Source: a virus | Virus record (IMG/VR): IMGVR_UViG_3300031566_000111 | Span: 1-43,306 of that record | Length of the DNA stretch: 43,306 bases | Strand: one strand, 5' to 3' | In this document: positions 22,846-30,442 of the stretch, piece by piece | How positions within the stretch are numbered: the first letter of the stretch is position 1 | Layout: each line of letters begins with the position of its first letter | Position numbers and translations under genes: made by a program | Notes under the pieces: generated by a model | The model's database searches: none | What the model was told of the DNA's origin: nothing | What the model saw: the letters and a program-made list of their open reading frames with translations, nothing else

Positions 22846-24132
22846 ATGAGCGTTTTCGGTCCATATACCGGATCATCCGGTACGGACAAACTTTTTCTTG
22901 AATATGTCATGCCCGGCATGACAAGCCAACTCAGAGAGGACTCCAAGCTCTACGACCGGTTCAAGACGAACTCCCAGGACTTAAAAGGGAAATACGCCCT
23001 GTTCAAATGCAACACGGCAAGTCCCAAGTCCTTCCGGCCCTCGAGCTCCACAACCCTTCCTACCGCACAGCAAGGAACCTATGACGAGTTCCTGCTTTTC
23101 ATGAAACGAGGCGGATACGGCCAGCTTCAATTCGATGGCCTCGCCCTCGCCTGCGGAAAAGGAAAGGGTGCTGTTATGGAAATCCTCAGCGCCGAACTGG
23201 ACAGCCTCGAGACCTATATGTCTCGGAAGCTGAATCACCAGTATTGGGGCGATGGGTCCGGCCGACTGGGGCAACTCAGCGCGGCAAGTTCGAACTCCAC
23301 GACCGTTGTAATCGACGGCCCGCTTTTCGGACAGGACTCGAACGAATACACGAACCCGGCCGAATATCTCCATGAAGGGATGTTGGTCGACATTTACGAT
23401 ACGAGCGGAAACCTCGAGGTCGAGGAGGTGGAGATCAGCACGATCACGGATAACGGCGATGGAACCGCCACGATTGTCATGGCGGAGGCTGTTACAGCTT
23501 CGGATGATTCCTACATTTTCGATCACGATACGTATGCCGCAAGTCAGGCCATCGGAACAGGTGTGCCCCAGGGTCTCACTGGAATCATTTCTACTGCCGA
23601 TCCCTACACAGGGATCACCGAGACCTCATTCCAGAACATCGACCGCGACACCTACACCTGGGCCAGAGCCCAGAACGTTTCCTGCGCCTCGGCCGCAATT
23701 TCAAACGTCAAGATTCTTCAGCTTATCCAGAAAATCGAGAAGTTCGGCACCGTTGGAGTCATGTTCACAAACGAAGTGATCTACCGATGCTACTATGAGA
23801 TTTTGGAAGCCGACAAAACCATGCCGAATGATCCCGCTTTTTGGGGAGGCCTTTCGGGCATCACGTTCTACGGTGGGAAGAAGGGGAAGATCACCCTCCT
23901 CAATGACACCGACTGCCCGGATAATTCCCTCTATGCTTGGGACGACAAATACATCGAAATTTTCAGTCCTACCAAAAACGGCATGACGTGGCTCAAGGGC
24001 GAAAACGGAATCCTGAGAATGGTTTCGGGCAAAGACGAGTGGGTTGCCAGTTTGGTGAACTACTATAACATGGGGTCACGGAAACCTCAGGCTATGGGTT
24101 ATCTCTCGGCGATCAAGCACGCGAGTTCATAA
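22846..24132 (+). CDS. Major capsid protein, HK97 fold
   Basis: This 428-residue protein builds the shell. Its start MSVFGPYTGSSGTDKLFLEY is typical of podovirus coats, and YDRFKTNSQDLKGKYALFKC resembles an N-arm and E-loop. ETYMSRKLNHQYWGDGSGRL lies in the spine-helix region. Residues about 180-225 (MLVDIYDTSGNLEVEEVEIS and on) look like an inserted β-domain. A strong CAGGAGGAA ribosome site suits high expression. Confidence 0.9.
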   Translation: MSVFGPYTGSSGTDKLFLEYVMPGMTSQLREDSKLYDRFKTNSQDLKGKYALFKCNTASPKSFRPSSSTTLPTAQQGTYDEFLLFMKRGGYGQLQFDGLALACGKGKGAVMEILSAELDSLETYMSRKLNHQYWGDGSGRLGQLSAASSNSTTVVIDGPLFGQDSNEYTNPAEYLHEGMLVDIYDTSGNLEVEEVEISTITDNGDGTATIVMAEAVTASDDSYIFDHDTYAASQAIGTGVPQGLTGIISTADPYTGITETSFQNIDRDTYTWARAQNVSCASAAISNVKILQLIQKIEKFGTVGVMFTNEVIYRCYYEILEADKTMPNDPAFWGGLSGITFYGGKKGKITLLNDTDCPDNSLYAWDDKYIEIFSPTKNGMTWLKGENGILRMVSGKDEWVASLVNYYNMGSRKPQAMGYLSAIKHASS

Positions 24133-24143
24133 GGAGGAATGAT

Positions 24144-24581
24144 ATGTTTCAAGGACCTAACCAATGGATCAAAAAATTCCGCCTGGACAAGTTGCTCGAC
24201 CTGACTGGTCATGCGGACCCCGATGTCGGACCCCAGATTCTCCTGAGGACGCAGCTCAAGACCGCAGACTATACGGTCAAACTGATTGACAGCGGGACCA
24301 TCTTCACGACCTATGGTGATACGGGAGCCATTATTTTTACGCTCCCCTCCGTCATCAAGAAAGGCGTGTTCTGGCTTTTCCTTCAGTCGGTCGATCAGAA
24401 CATGACCATTACCGCGGGGACGGCAGACACCCTCATCGCCAAGAACAATTTGGCCGCTGACGGTACGTCCCTCGTCACAAGCTCGAACAAGATCGGCGGG
24501 CTGATTCTCGTTTTTTGCGACGGGAACGCCTACCACGCAGTCAATCTCGGTCAGCACACAGAAACCGTAGTTGACGCCTAA
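24144..24581 (+). CDS. Capsid decoration or head-fibre protein
   Basis: This 145-residue β-rich protein follows the coat directly, with AAGGAGGAAT before ATG 24144. The central part (TADYTVKLIDSGTIFTTYGD and LPSVIKKGVFWLFLQSVDQN) resembles small jelly-roll modules found in head fibres and decoration proteins. No catalytic motif is seen. A very stable hairpin lies just after the stop. Confidence 0.65.
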   Translation: MFQGPNQWIKKFRLDKLLDLTGHADPDVGPQILLRTQLKTADYTVKLIDSGTIFTTYGDTGAIIFTLPSVIKKGVFWLFLQSVDQNMTITAGTADTLIAKNNLAADGTSLVTSSNKIGGLILVFCDGNAYHAVNLGQHTETVVDA

Positions 24582-24592
24582 ACCGAAACACC

Positions 24593-24617
24593 GGGGGGGG
24601 GGCTTCGGCCCTTCCCC
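24593..24617 (+). promoter_or_regulatory. Very stable UUCG-tetraloop hairpin between capsid genes
   Basis: Ten G (24593-24602) are followed by C-TTCG-G (24603-24608), CCC, TT, CCCC (24609-24617). G24594-24602 can pair with this arm through two G·T wobbles, closed by a C(UUCG)G tetraloop, one of the most stable RNA loops known. There is no T-run, so it is more likely an mRNA stabiliser or partial attenuator than a terminator. Assembly errors in a run of ten G are possible. Confidence 0.6.
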
Positions 24618-24676
24618 TTAACGCCCAGGGGTCAGGGTTCCCATGTGCAGCCCGCTCTGGGGAAAAGGAGAATAAC

Positions 24677-25540
24677 ATGGGACAATTAATGGGACAAGTA
24701 ATCTCAGGTCGGCTTCGAGTGAAGTACGGCCTTGACTTCACTATAGCAGAAGCCAAATGCGACGGCCCCGAGATAAAATTCAAAAACGGGACCACGTTGG
24801 GATGTGCCGATGCGGACACCGCTCCGGAGATGGCCGGAAACATGACCTTTGCTTTTTCGGGAACGGCTGCGGGCCATCTTATCAATGCCAGTAGCATCGA
24901 TGTTTCCGGTGGATATAACGTTCTTAAGGCCGGGTCCTACAGTTCCCCGATGCAACTTGGGGCGAGTGGGATACTTATGGTTCTTGAGGGGGTGACGCCC
25001 GCCGCTATCACAACCGGCGTTTCGACAATTACATGGGTGCTGGGAAGAACAGAAGGGAAAGGGGGGATAATTGCTGAGTCCGCCCTGGCCGAAGCGAATT
25101 GCCTGACCTCAACCGGGCCTACGGTCCTTGAAGGGTCGCAGTTCATGGCTTCTGTTGGAGCCAACGCTTATTTCTCCGGAAGCCTTAGCGGAGTAGATGG
25201 GATGTTTGCTCAATGGCTGAAAATCTATTGCGCAGCTTCATCCCATATCACCGGAGGGGCCGCTGTCCAATGGCTTGACGCCCAGATGGGGATGAGTCCT
25301 TCTGGAGGACTTTACATGCTAAGGTGTACGAGCGGAGGAGCCACTCCGGATTCAATCATCCTGATCGAGTCCAACGCTTCCGGTTATACTCAGTTCATCA
25401 AGTTCAACAGCGACATGAATGGGAAGTCTCCCATCGCCGCCGCCGTAGATACGGACGGAGGAAACTCCGACTGGAGCATCAAGGTTCTCGGGCCGACAGG
25501 AACACAGGGCTATATTCCGGTTTTTAATAGCCTTGCATAA
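24677..25540 (+). CDS. β-rich structural protein, probable capsid decoration
   Basis: This 287-residue protein begins MGQLMGQVISGRLRVKYGLD. It is rich in Gly, Ser, Ala and Thr and in short strands (YNVLKAGSYSSPMQLGASGI, DSIILIESNASGYTQFIKFN), as in capsid surface or fibre-like proteins. AAAAGGAGAA precedes ATG 24677. It sits between two hairpins, in the capsid module. No exact family recognised. Confidence 0.6.
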   Translation: MGQLMGQVISGRLRVKYGLDFTIAEAKCDGPEIKFKNGTTLGCADADTAPEMAGNMTFAFSGTAAGHLINASSIDVSGGYNVLKAGSYSSPMQLGASGILMVLEGVTPAAITTGVSTITWVLGRTEGKGGIIAESALAEANCLTSTGPTVLEGSQFMASVGANAYFSGSLSGVDGMFAQWLKIYCAASSHITGGAAVQWLDAQMGMSPSGGLYMLRCTSGGATPDSIILIESNASGYTQFIKFNSDMNGKSPIAAAVDTDGGNSDWSIKVLGPTGTQGYIPVFNSLA

Positions 25541-25547
25541 AGCGAAC

Positions 25548-25580
25548 AAAGGGGGGAGGTATATATACTCTCCCCCTTTT
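25548..25580 (+). terminator. Hairpin after capsid module, probable partial terminator
   Basis: AAAGGGGG (25548-25555) pairs with CCCCCTTT (25572-25579). The inner bases continue with two wobbles and one mismatch to the palindrome GTATATATAC (25559-25568). The arm ends in four T. It should end or reduce transcription from the capsid genes into the tail genes, and it works about equally on both strands. Confidence 0.65.
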
Positions 25581-25603
25581 GAAATATCTTAAAGGAGATT
25601 GAC

Positions 25604-25945
25604 ATGAAATTATCAGGAAAGGAATGTTTGATTTTGCAGGGGATTTTCCCTGAAGGTGGAAACTTTTTGACGATTGACATCACAAAAGACGTCCTCAAAA
25701 AAGTCAAGCTTTCCCAGGAAGAAGGAACGTTAATCGAATTAAAAGTGGTGGGCAACCAGATTTACTGGAATGACAACAAGGAAGGCCTTGTATCGAAAGA
25801 CGTCACGTTCACCAAGGCAGAGCTCGAGTACATGATGACGATCATCAACAAGATGGAGACCCAAAATCAGATCACCATCGTCAACAGCGACACCCTCAAG
25901 AAGATAAGGGCGGCTTCAACAGCGAAGGAAGAAGAAAAAAAATGA
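25604..25945 (+). CDS. Hypothetical structural-region protein
   Basis: This 113-residue protein begins MKLSGKECLILQGIFPEGGN, has α/β composition and ends in a charged tail (STAKEEEKK). AAAGGAGATT precedes ATG 25604. It lies in the head-tail region and is coupled to the next gene by ATGA. No family recognised. Confidence 0.6.
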   Translation: MKLSGKECLILQGIFPEGGNFLTIDITKDVLKKVKLSQEEGTLIELKVVGNQIYWNDNKEGLVSKDVTFTKAELEYMMTIINKMETQNQITIVNSDTLKKIRAASTAKEEEKK

Positions 25946-26193
25946 GCGACAAGGAAGACGTCAAGAATAAAAGGATCGAACACTTCAATGATCGTGCGAA
26001 AAAATTCATTGACGAAGGATACAGGATTATAGCCTTCGGAGTGAAAGGGGTGGAAGCCACCTGCATGATCCAGGAGTGCACCGACCTTGAGAGCCTAAAG
26101 GTTTGTGAGCTCGTCTTCCATGAGCTTGTCCCTCGAGTCAGCGTTCCTAAAGAGCCAACGCTTATTATCCCAGGCCGGAGGAATACACATTGA
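25942..26193 (+). CDS. Small hypothetical protein
   Basis: This 83-residue protein begins MSDKEDVKNKRIEHFNDRAK and contains RIIAFGVKGVEATCMIQECT. It is coupled on both sides (ATGA at its start, TTGA at its end). No family recognised; its place suggests a small head-completion or assembly factor. Confidence 0.55.
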   Translation: MSDKEDVKNKRIEHFNDRAKKFIDEGYRIIAFGVKGVEATCMIQECTDLESLKVCELVFHELVPRVSVPKEPTLIIPGRRNTH

Positions 26194-26585
26194 AAGCCCC
26201 TGAGTGGTTCCTCAAACAGCTCAAGGACCTTGGGGAATACTACCTTGTCTGGAATGAACAGAACCTCTATTGGGAAGTGAAGCACTCGCTCACCTTTGTC
26301 CGGTGGAGGGATCGCCTGGGAGAATTCCAACAGGTAACGGTAAACCCCACGGTCGCTGTTTTCAAAACCCTCAACGACGCGGCCATGGATGAACTCAAGC
26401 GCCGGCGCAAAGTGGCCGAGGAATGGGACTATACCAGCGACCCGCGTCGTTACTGGGAGCACCTCAAAAAACAAGAGCGTGAATCGAGACGAAAAGCTAA
26501 GCAAATGGGCAGAGAGCAGATGGCGGAAGGCTTAATGAAGATCGTCGAAAGGGAGCTCAATAAGCAGAAAAAGATTTTCACTTAG
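26190..26585 (+). CDS. Hypothetical protein, TTG start
   Basis: This 131-residue protein starts at TTG 26190, overlapping the previous stop, with GCCGGAGGAAT as its ribosome site. It opens MKAPEWFLKQLKDLGEYYLV and has a highly basic, helical C-terminal half (KRRRKVAEEWDYTSDPRRYW, ESRRKAKQMGREQM). It lies directly before the adaptor. Function unknown. Confidence 0.6.
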   Translation: MKAPEWFLKQLKDLGEYYLVWNEQNLYWEVKHSLTFVRWRDRLGEFQQVTVNPTVAVFKTLNDAAMDELKRRRKVAEEWDYTSDPRRYWEHLKKQERESRRKAKQMGREQMAEGLMKIVERELNKQKKIFT

Positions 26586-26593
26586 GAGGTCTC

Positions 26594-27310
26594 ATGACCA
26601 AAGCTCAAATCCGGACGGCTGTCCGGAATCTTATGAAGGAGCAGTCTACGGATGCGGGGGCCCTCCTTGGTTCCGGCAATACGATGATTGACGACTTCAT
26701 CGATGATGCCGCAGGGCTTGTTCTCCTCGACCTTATTAAGCAACTCCCGACTAGGTTCACTTCAACCGAGTCAATCTCCCTGGAGGCCGGCACAGCCAAC
26801 TATGATCTCACCGCGACGTGGATGACGATTCTTGATATTTTAAAAACCGTCACGGGCCAAAGGCCAAGGCCAATTCCATACGTCGAAATCCAGGAAAAGG
26901 CTGACATCGAGATCCTCCACGGGCATACGGCCGCAGACCCGAAAGGGTTCACCCTGATCGGGAAAACGATCTATTTCTATCCGACGCCATCTGAGGATAA
27001 GGACGATTATTGTACGGCATTATTTCATGTCGCAGAAACCGAACCGCTTCCGGATGCAGGCCCGACCTACATTCCCGCCATCGCCCACCGCTGTATCGTC
27101 TATAAGGCCTGCGATTTGGCCGCCGTCATGTCGGACGCAAAGACGAGCCCGTTTGAAAAACTGTATGAACGAAGGATTGTAAAGTGCATTGAGATTCTCG
27201 GGGCCCAGGTTCATCAACCTCGATTCCTGGGTGGCTCTTTTATGGACAGGATTGTGGGGGACGCCAGGGACCCCGCCTTCTTTGATTTAACAGGAATCAT
27301 CGATGATTGA
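26594..27310 (+). CDS. Head-tail adaptor (P22 gp4-like)
   Basis: This 238-residue protein begins MTKAQIRTAVRNLMKEQSTD and has the adaptor pattern: an N-terminal helix pair ending in DDFIDDAAGLVLLDLI, then a β-part (TSTESISLEAGTANYDLTAT) and a helical end (HRCIVYKACDLAAVM). These proteins dock under the portal and bind the nozzle. TAGGAGGTCTC precedes ATG 26594. It overlaps the nozzle gene by 8 bases. Confidence 0.75.
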   Translation: MTKAQIRTAVRNLMKEQSTDAGALLGSGNTMIDDFIDDAAGLVLLDLIKQLPTRFTSTESISLEAGTANYDLTATWMTILDILKTVTGQRPRPIPYVEIQEKADIEILHGHTAADPKGFTLIGKTIYFYPTPSEDKDDYCTALFHVAETEPLPDAGPTYIPAIAHRCIVYKACDLAAVMSDAKTSPFEKLYERRIVKCIEILGAQVHQPRFLGGSFMDRIVGDARDPAFFDLTGIIDD

Positions 27311-29951
27311 CAGCACCCCTTTGACGCAAATCCACTTTGAGCCCACTGGTGGTGTCAACGAAGTTGCGGCCGTCACAAAGGTTCCGCTCACCGCTCTAAT
27401 CGAGATGGAGAACTTCCGTCTTTCTGACGATGGGGCGAGGATCGAGAAAAGGGACGGATCGGCCAGTGTCGCCACCGCTGCAACCTTCGGCGCGAAAAAG
27501 ATTTTCGCCTATCACACATACTACGACGGAACCCCGGCGTTCTGCCAGCTTGTCGTGACCGAGGAAAAGGTATGGAGGAAGATCGCCGCCGGAAGCTGGG
27601 CTGCGATTCATACCTGGGCCTCAACCCTGGACCACCCGGTTCGTCCCCTGGAGATTCAGGACAAACAGATCATCGTCACCGAAATCGAGAACATTATGAT
27701 CCTTCCGGACGGGACGAAAGTACAGCTTGGGATCACTCCCCCCTCTACGGCGATCGCCCTTGCTGAGTCCTATGATTCCACCCTGCTCGATGAAGACATG
27801 GCCGTGATCACGGATTGGACCGATGATGATGACGGCGCCGGGGCAAGCACCCAGGCCACCTATGACAGTCGGTCCACCATGAAGCTCCTCAATACAGGAA
27901 GCGCCGGGGATCGTGCCAGGAGGTACAGGACTGTTTCCAACATTGGAGCAAAGTACACCGCCGAAGTGACGATGTATATTGCCACGAACGGAATCTATCA
28001 GGACGGAAATTATTTTGAGATCGCCATCTACAACGGCCGCGTGAGGGCCAGGGTCAGGATCGACACGAAGGACGTCTACGTTTATTCTGGGGCCTACTGG
28101 GTTTCGGCCGGATACAAACCAAAGGAAGACGAGTGGGTTACTTGGAGAATTCACGTCAACACCGAGGACCCGGATGACGAGTTCGCTGAGGTCTATGCCG
28201 GGAATGAATTCGTTTGCCAGCTTTACGTCTCAGATAAAGATGAGACAAACGTAGGGAAGGTCATGGTCCATCTCTACGGGATTACAGTCGCTACAGAGGC
28301 CTATATTGATTCGATAAAAATTGGGGATTCGAGCTCCGGTATGCTCAACGGACTTTACCGTTATGCCGTTACATTCTTCCGAGGCGGGAATTATCCGAAT
28401 GAATCAAACCCCCTTAAAAGCCTTATCGGAACACCCTCTCAAACAGGAAGCGGAACGGACGATTTGACCGTGAGCTCGGATTCCTCATATACGGGGTCAA
28501 AGGACAGAACCATCCGGGTTACGATCGATGGCACCACCCCGGACACGATGAAGTGGTCAGAAGATGGGGGGACCACCTGGAATTCAACAGGCATCCCTCT
28601 GTCCTCAACGATGTACCTGAGTTACGGTGTCATTCTGGCCTGGGCCTCGACAACCGGCCACACCCTCAATGACTATTGGGACATCTCCTGTGATGCCTTT
28701 GTCGCGGCGGCCTGCCACCAAAAGGTCACTATCACCAGCATACCTGTTTCGAGCGATGCCCAGGTCACGGCTCGGCGCATTTACAGAACGGTGTCGGGAG
28801 GGACGGCCTATTATCTTGTGGCAACGATCAACGACAATACGACCACCACCTTTGTCGATAATATCAGAGATGCTGTTCTCGGAACCGATATGCGTGAAGA
28901 CCACGATATTGCCCCCCTCGGGAAGTACGCAGAATGGTGGGACGATGCCCTCTGGATTGCCGATCAGGACGAGAACATCACCTATCACAGCCGGATTAAT
29001 TATCCGGACGCTTTCGACATTTCAAGTAGGTTTGTGAGCGCAAGGGACGGCCGTGGCCATGATAAGATCACTCAGATTCTCAACTATAAAACATACCTGT
29101 TCGTTTTCAAACGCCACTCCATCCAAATGATCAGGAAAAAACTCACAAGCTACTATGGGATTTACGAGGTTTGCAAGGGATACGGGGCAATCGCTCCCTG
29201 GAGCGTCATCGAGGTCTACGGCCTGGTCATGTTCCTTTCTCACCGGGGATGGGAAGTGTTCAACGGGTGTTCCGCCATCGAGGACGAGTTCAGCCGGCCG
29301 ATCCTCCCGTTCATAAAGACTATCGACAAGTCCAGCAGTAAACTCGAGTACATCTCAACGGGCCACCTTCACAGCAGGTCCGAGGTGTGGCTCGCTATCC
29401 CGGACAGAAAGAGCAGCGCCGCCGATAAGGTCGCTGTCTGCAATTACGGCAAGGGGATATTTTATTATTTCGATTTCCCGGAAGTCCCGAGCACGCTCAA
29501 TGAAATCACCGACAGTTCGAATGACGTACAGCTTGTGATGGGATCTCGGGATGGAAACGTTTTTACCTGTGACTCGGGCTTGACGGATGCCGGAACGAGC
29601 ATTTCTGCGAAGGCTAGGATTCCCTGGACGACCTTCCACAAATATGCCCAGGCCAGGCTTTTTGAGATCGAGTACGAACTCCCCGCAGACTATAATCTCA
29701 CCGTGAATTTTTACGTAAACTTTGAACACGCCGCGCAGAGGACGGCCACCTTTGCCGGATCCACGCCGGCGACAGTTACCGACAGGTCGATCCGGCTCCC
29801 GATTAAAAATTTTGCAGAACTCGGTATCAACGGGAAGTATCACGCCATAAAGTTTACAAATGCCGAGGCCATTGGCTCTGACCTAAAGATCAACTGGTTC
29901 GATCTTTACGTAAACGTCTTCGCCCGGAAGCTAGAGGTGGAGGGAAACTGA
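27303..29951 (+). CDS. Tail nozzle (P22 gp10-like) with inserted ConA-like domain
   Basis: This 882-residue protein begins with the motif ENFRLSDDGARIEKRDG (36-52), as in P22 gp10-type DNA-stabilisation/nozzle proteins, followed by β-propeller-like repeats. Residues about 155-345 look inserted: a jelly-roll-like set of strands (ITDWTDDDDGAGASTQ, EVTMYIATNGIYQDGNYFEI, VRARVRIDTKDVYVY, EAYIDSIKIGDS), much as in LamG or concanavalin-like lectin domains. The nozzle resumes with LNGLYRYAVTFFRGG. It probably closes the head and could also bind a surface sugar. It is coupled at both ends (8-base overlap, TGATG). Confidence 0.75.
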   Translation: MIDSTPLTQIHFEPTGGVNEVAAVTKVPLTALIEMENFRLSDDGARIEKRDGSASVATAATFGAKKIFAYHTYYDGTPAFCQLVVTEEKVWRKIAAGSWAAIHTWASTLDHPVRPLEIQDKQIIVTEIENIMILPDGTKVQLGITPPSTAIALAESYDSTLLDEDMAVITDWTDDDDGAGASTQATYDSRSTMKLLNTGSAGDRARRYRTVSNIGAKYTAEVTMYIATNGIYQDGNYFEIAIYNGRVRARVRIDTKDVYVYSGAYWVSAGYKPKEDEWVTWRIHVNTEDPDDEFAEVYAGNEFVCQLYVSDKDETNVGKVMVHLYGITVATEAYIDSIKIGDSSSGMLNGLYRYAVTFFRGGNYPNESNPLKSLIGTPSQTGSGTDDLTVSSDSSYTGSKDRTIRVTIDGTTPDTMKWSEDGGTTWNSTGIPLSSTMYLSYGVILAWASTTGHTLNDYWDISCDAFVAAACHQKVTITSIPVSSDAQVTARRIYRTVSGGTAYYLVATINDNTTTTFVDNIRDAVLGTDMREDHDIAPLGKYAEWWDDALWIADQDENITYHSRINYPDAFDISSRFVSARDGRGHDKITQILNYKTYLFVFKRHSIQMIRKKLTSYYGIYEVCKGYGAIAPWSVIEVYGLVMFLSHRGWEVFNGCSAIEDEFSRPILPFIKTIDKSSSKLEYISTGHLHSRSEVWLAIPDRKSSAADKVAVCNYGKGIFYYFDFPEVPSTLNEITDSSNDVQLVMGSRDGNVFTCDSGLTDAGTSISAKARIPWTTFHKYAQARLFEIEYELPADYNLTVNFYVNFEHAAQRTATFAGSTPATVTDRSIRLPIKNFAELGINGKYHAIKFTNAEAIGSDLKINWFDLYVNVFARKLEVEGN

Positions 29952-30442
29952 TGCCAACGCTCAATGAATACGAGGCGATCAAGTCCGCTGTGCTCAATCA
30001 GCAGGTTGCCCAGGACATCACGCCTCAGAGCCCATTTTCTGATCAGTCCATCAATAACTGTGTTTTGAATGACGTTGCCGGCTATGACCTTGCCGATAGG
30101 GTCGGGCTCCCCGGAGACAACCTAAAAATCACCATCGATGACGTTGACGGAATGACATACCTGAAACTCGACGACACCGACAATACTTACAAGGGGAAGG
30201 CCGGGAAGTTCCCGATGGTCAAGGATGGCGAGGACGGTCTCGAATTTTCAGACGGCGGAGGGGAGAGCCTCTGGAAGACACGCGGTCGCCATATCTACAA
30301 CAAAAACTACCGGGACGGCTGTGTCGGGATGGGCACGAACGATCCGAACGAGGACTACAAGGCTCACGTCGAAGGAGACTTCCTGACCAGGGCTGCCGCT
30401 TCCGGAAGTGAAGTGTGGTCCGATGTTGTGGGGAGAGATTAA
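29951..30442 (+). CDS. Small tail or fibre-associated protein
   Basis: This 163-residue protein begins MPTLNEYEAIKSAVLNQQVA. It contains DNLKITIDDVDGMTYLKLDD and a fibre-like Gly-rich part, then RHIYNKNYRDGCVGMGTNDP. It is coupled to the nozzle (TGATG) and to the fibre (TAATG), so it is likely a fibre base or connector. No exact family recognised. Confidence 0.6.
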   Translation: MPTLNEYEAIKSAVLNQQVAQDITPQSPFSDQSINNCVLNDVAGYDLADRVGLPGDNLKITIDDVDGMTYLKLDDTDNTYKGKAGKFPMVKDGEDGLEFSDGGGESLWKTRGRHIYNKNYRDGCVGMGTNDPNEDYKAHVEGDFLTRAAASGSEVWSDVVGRD

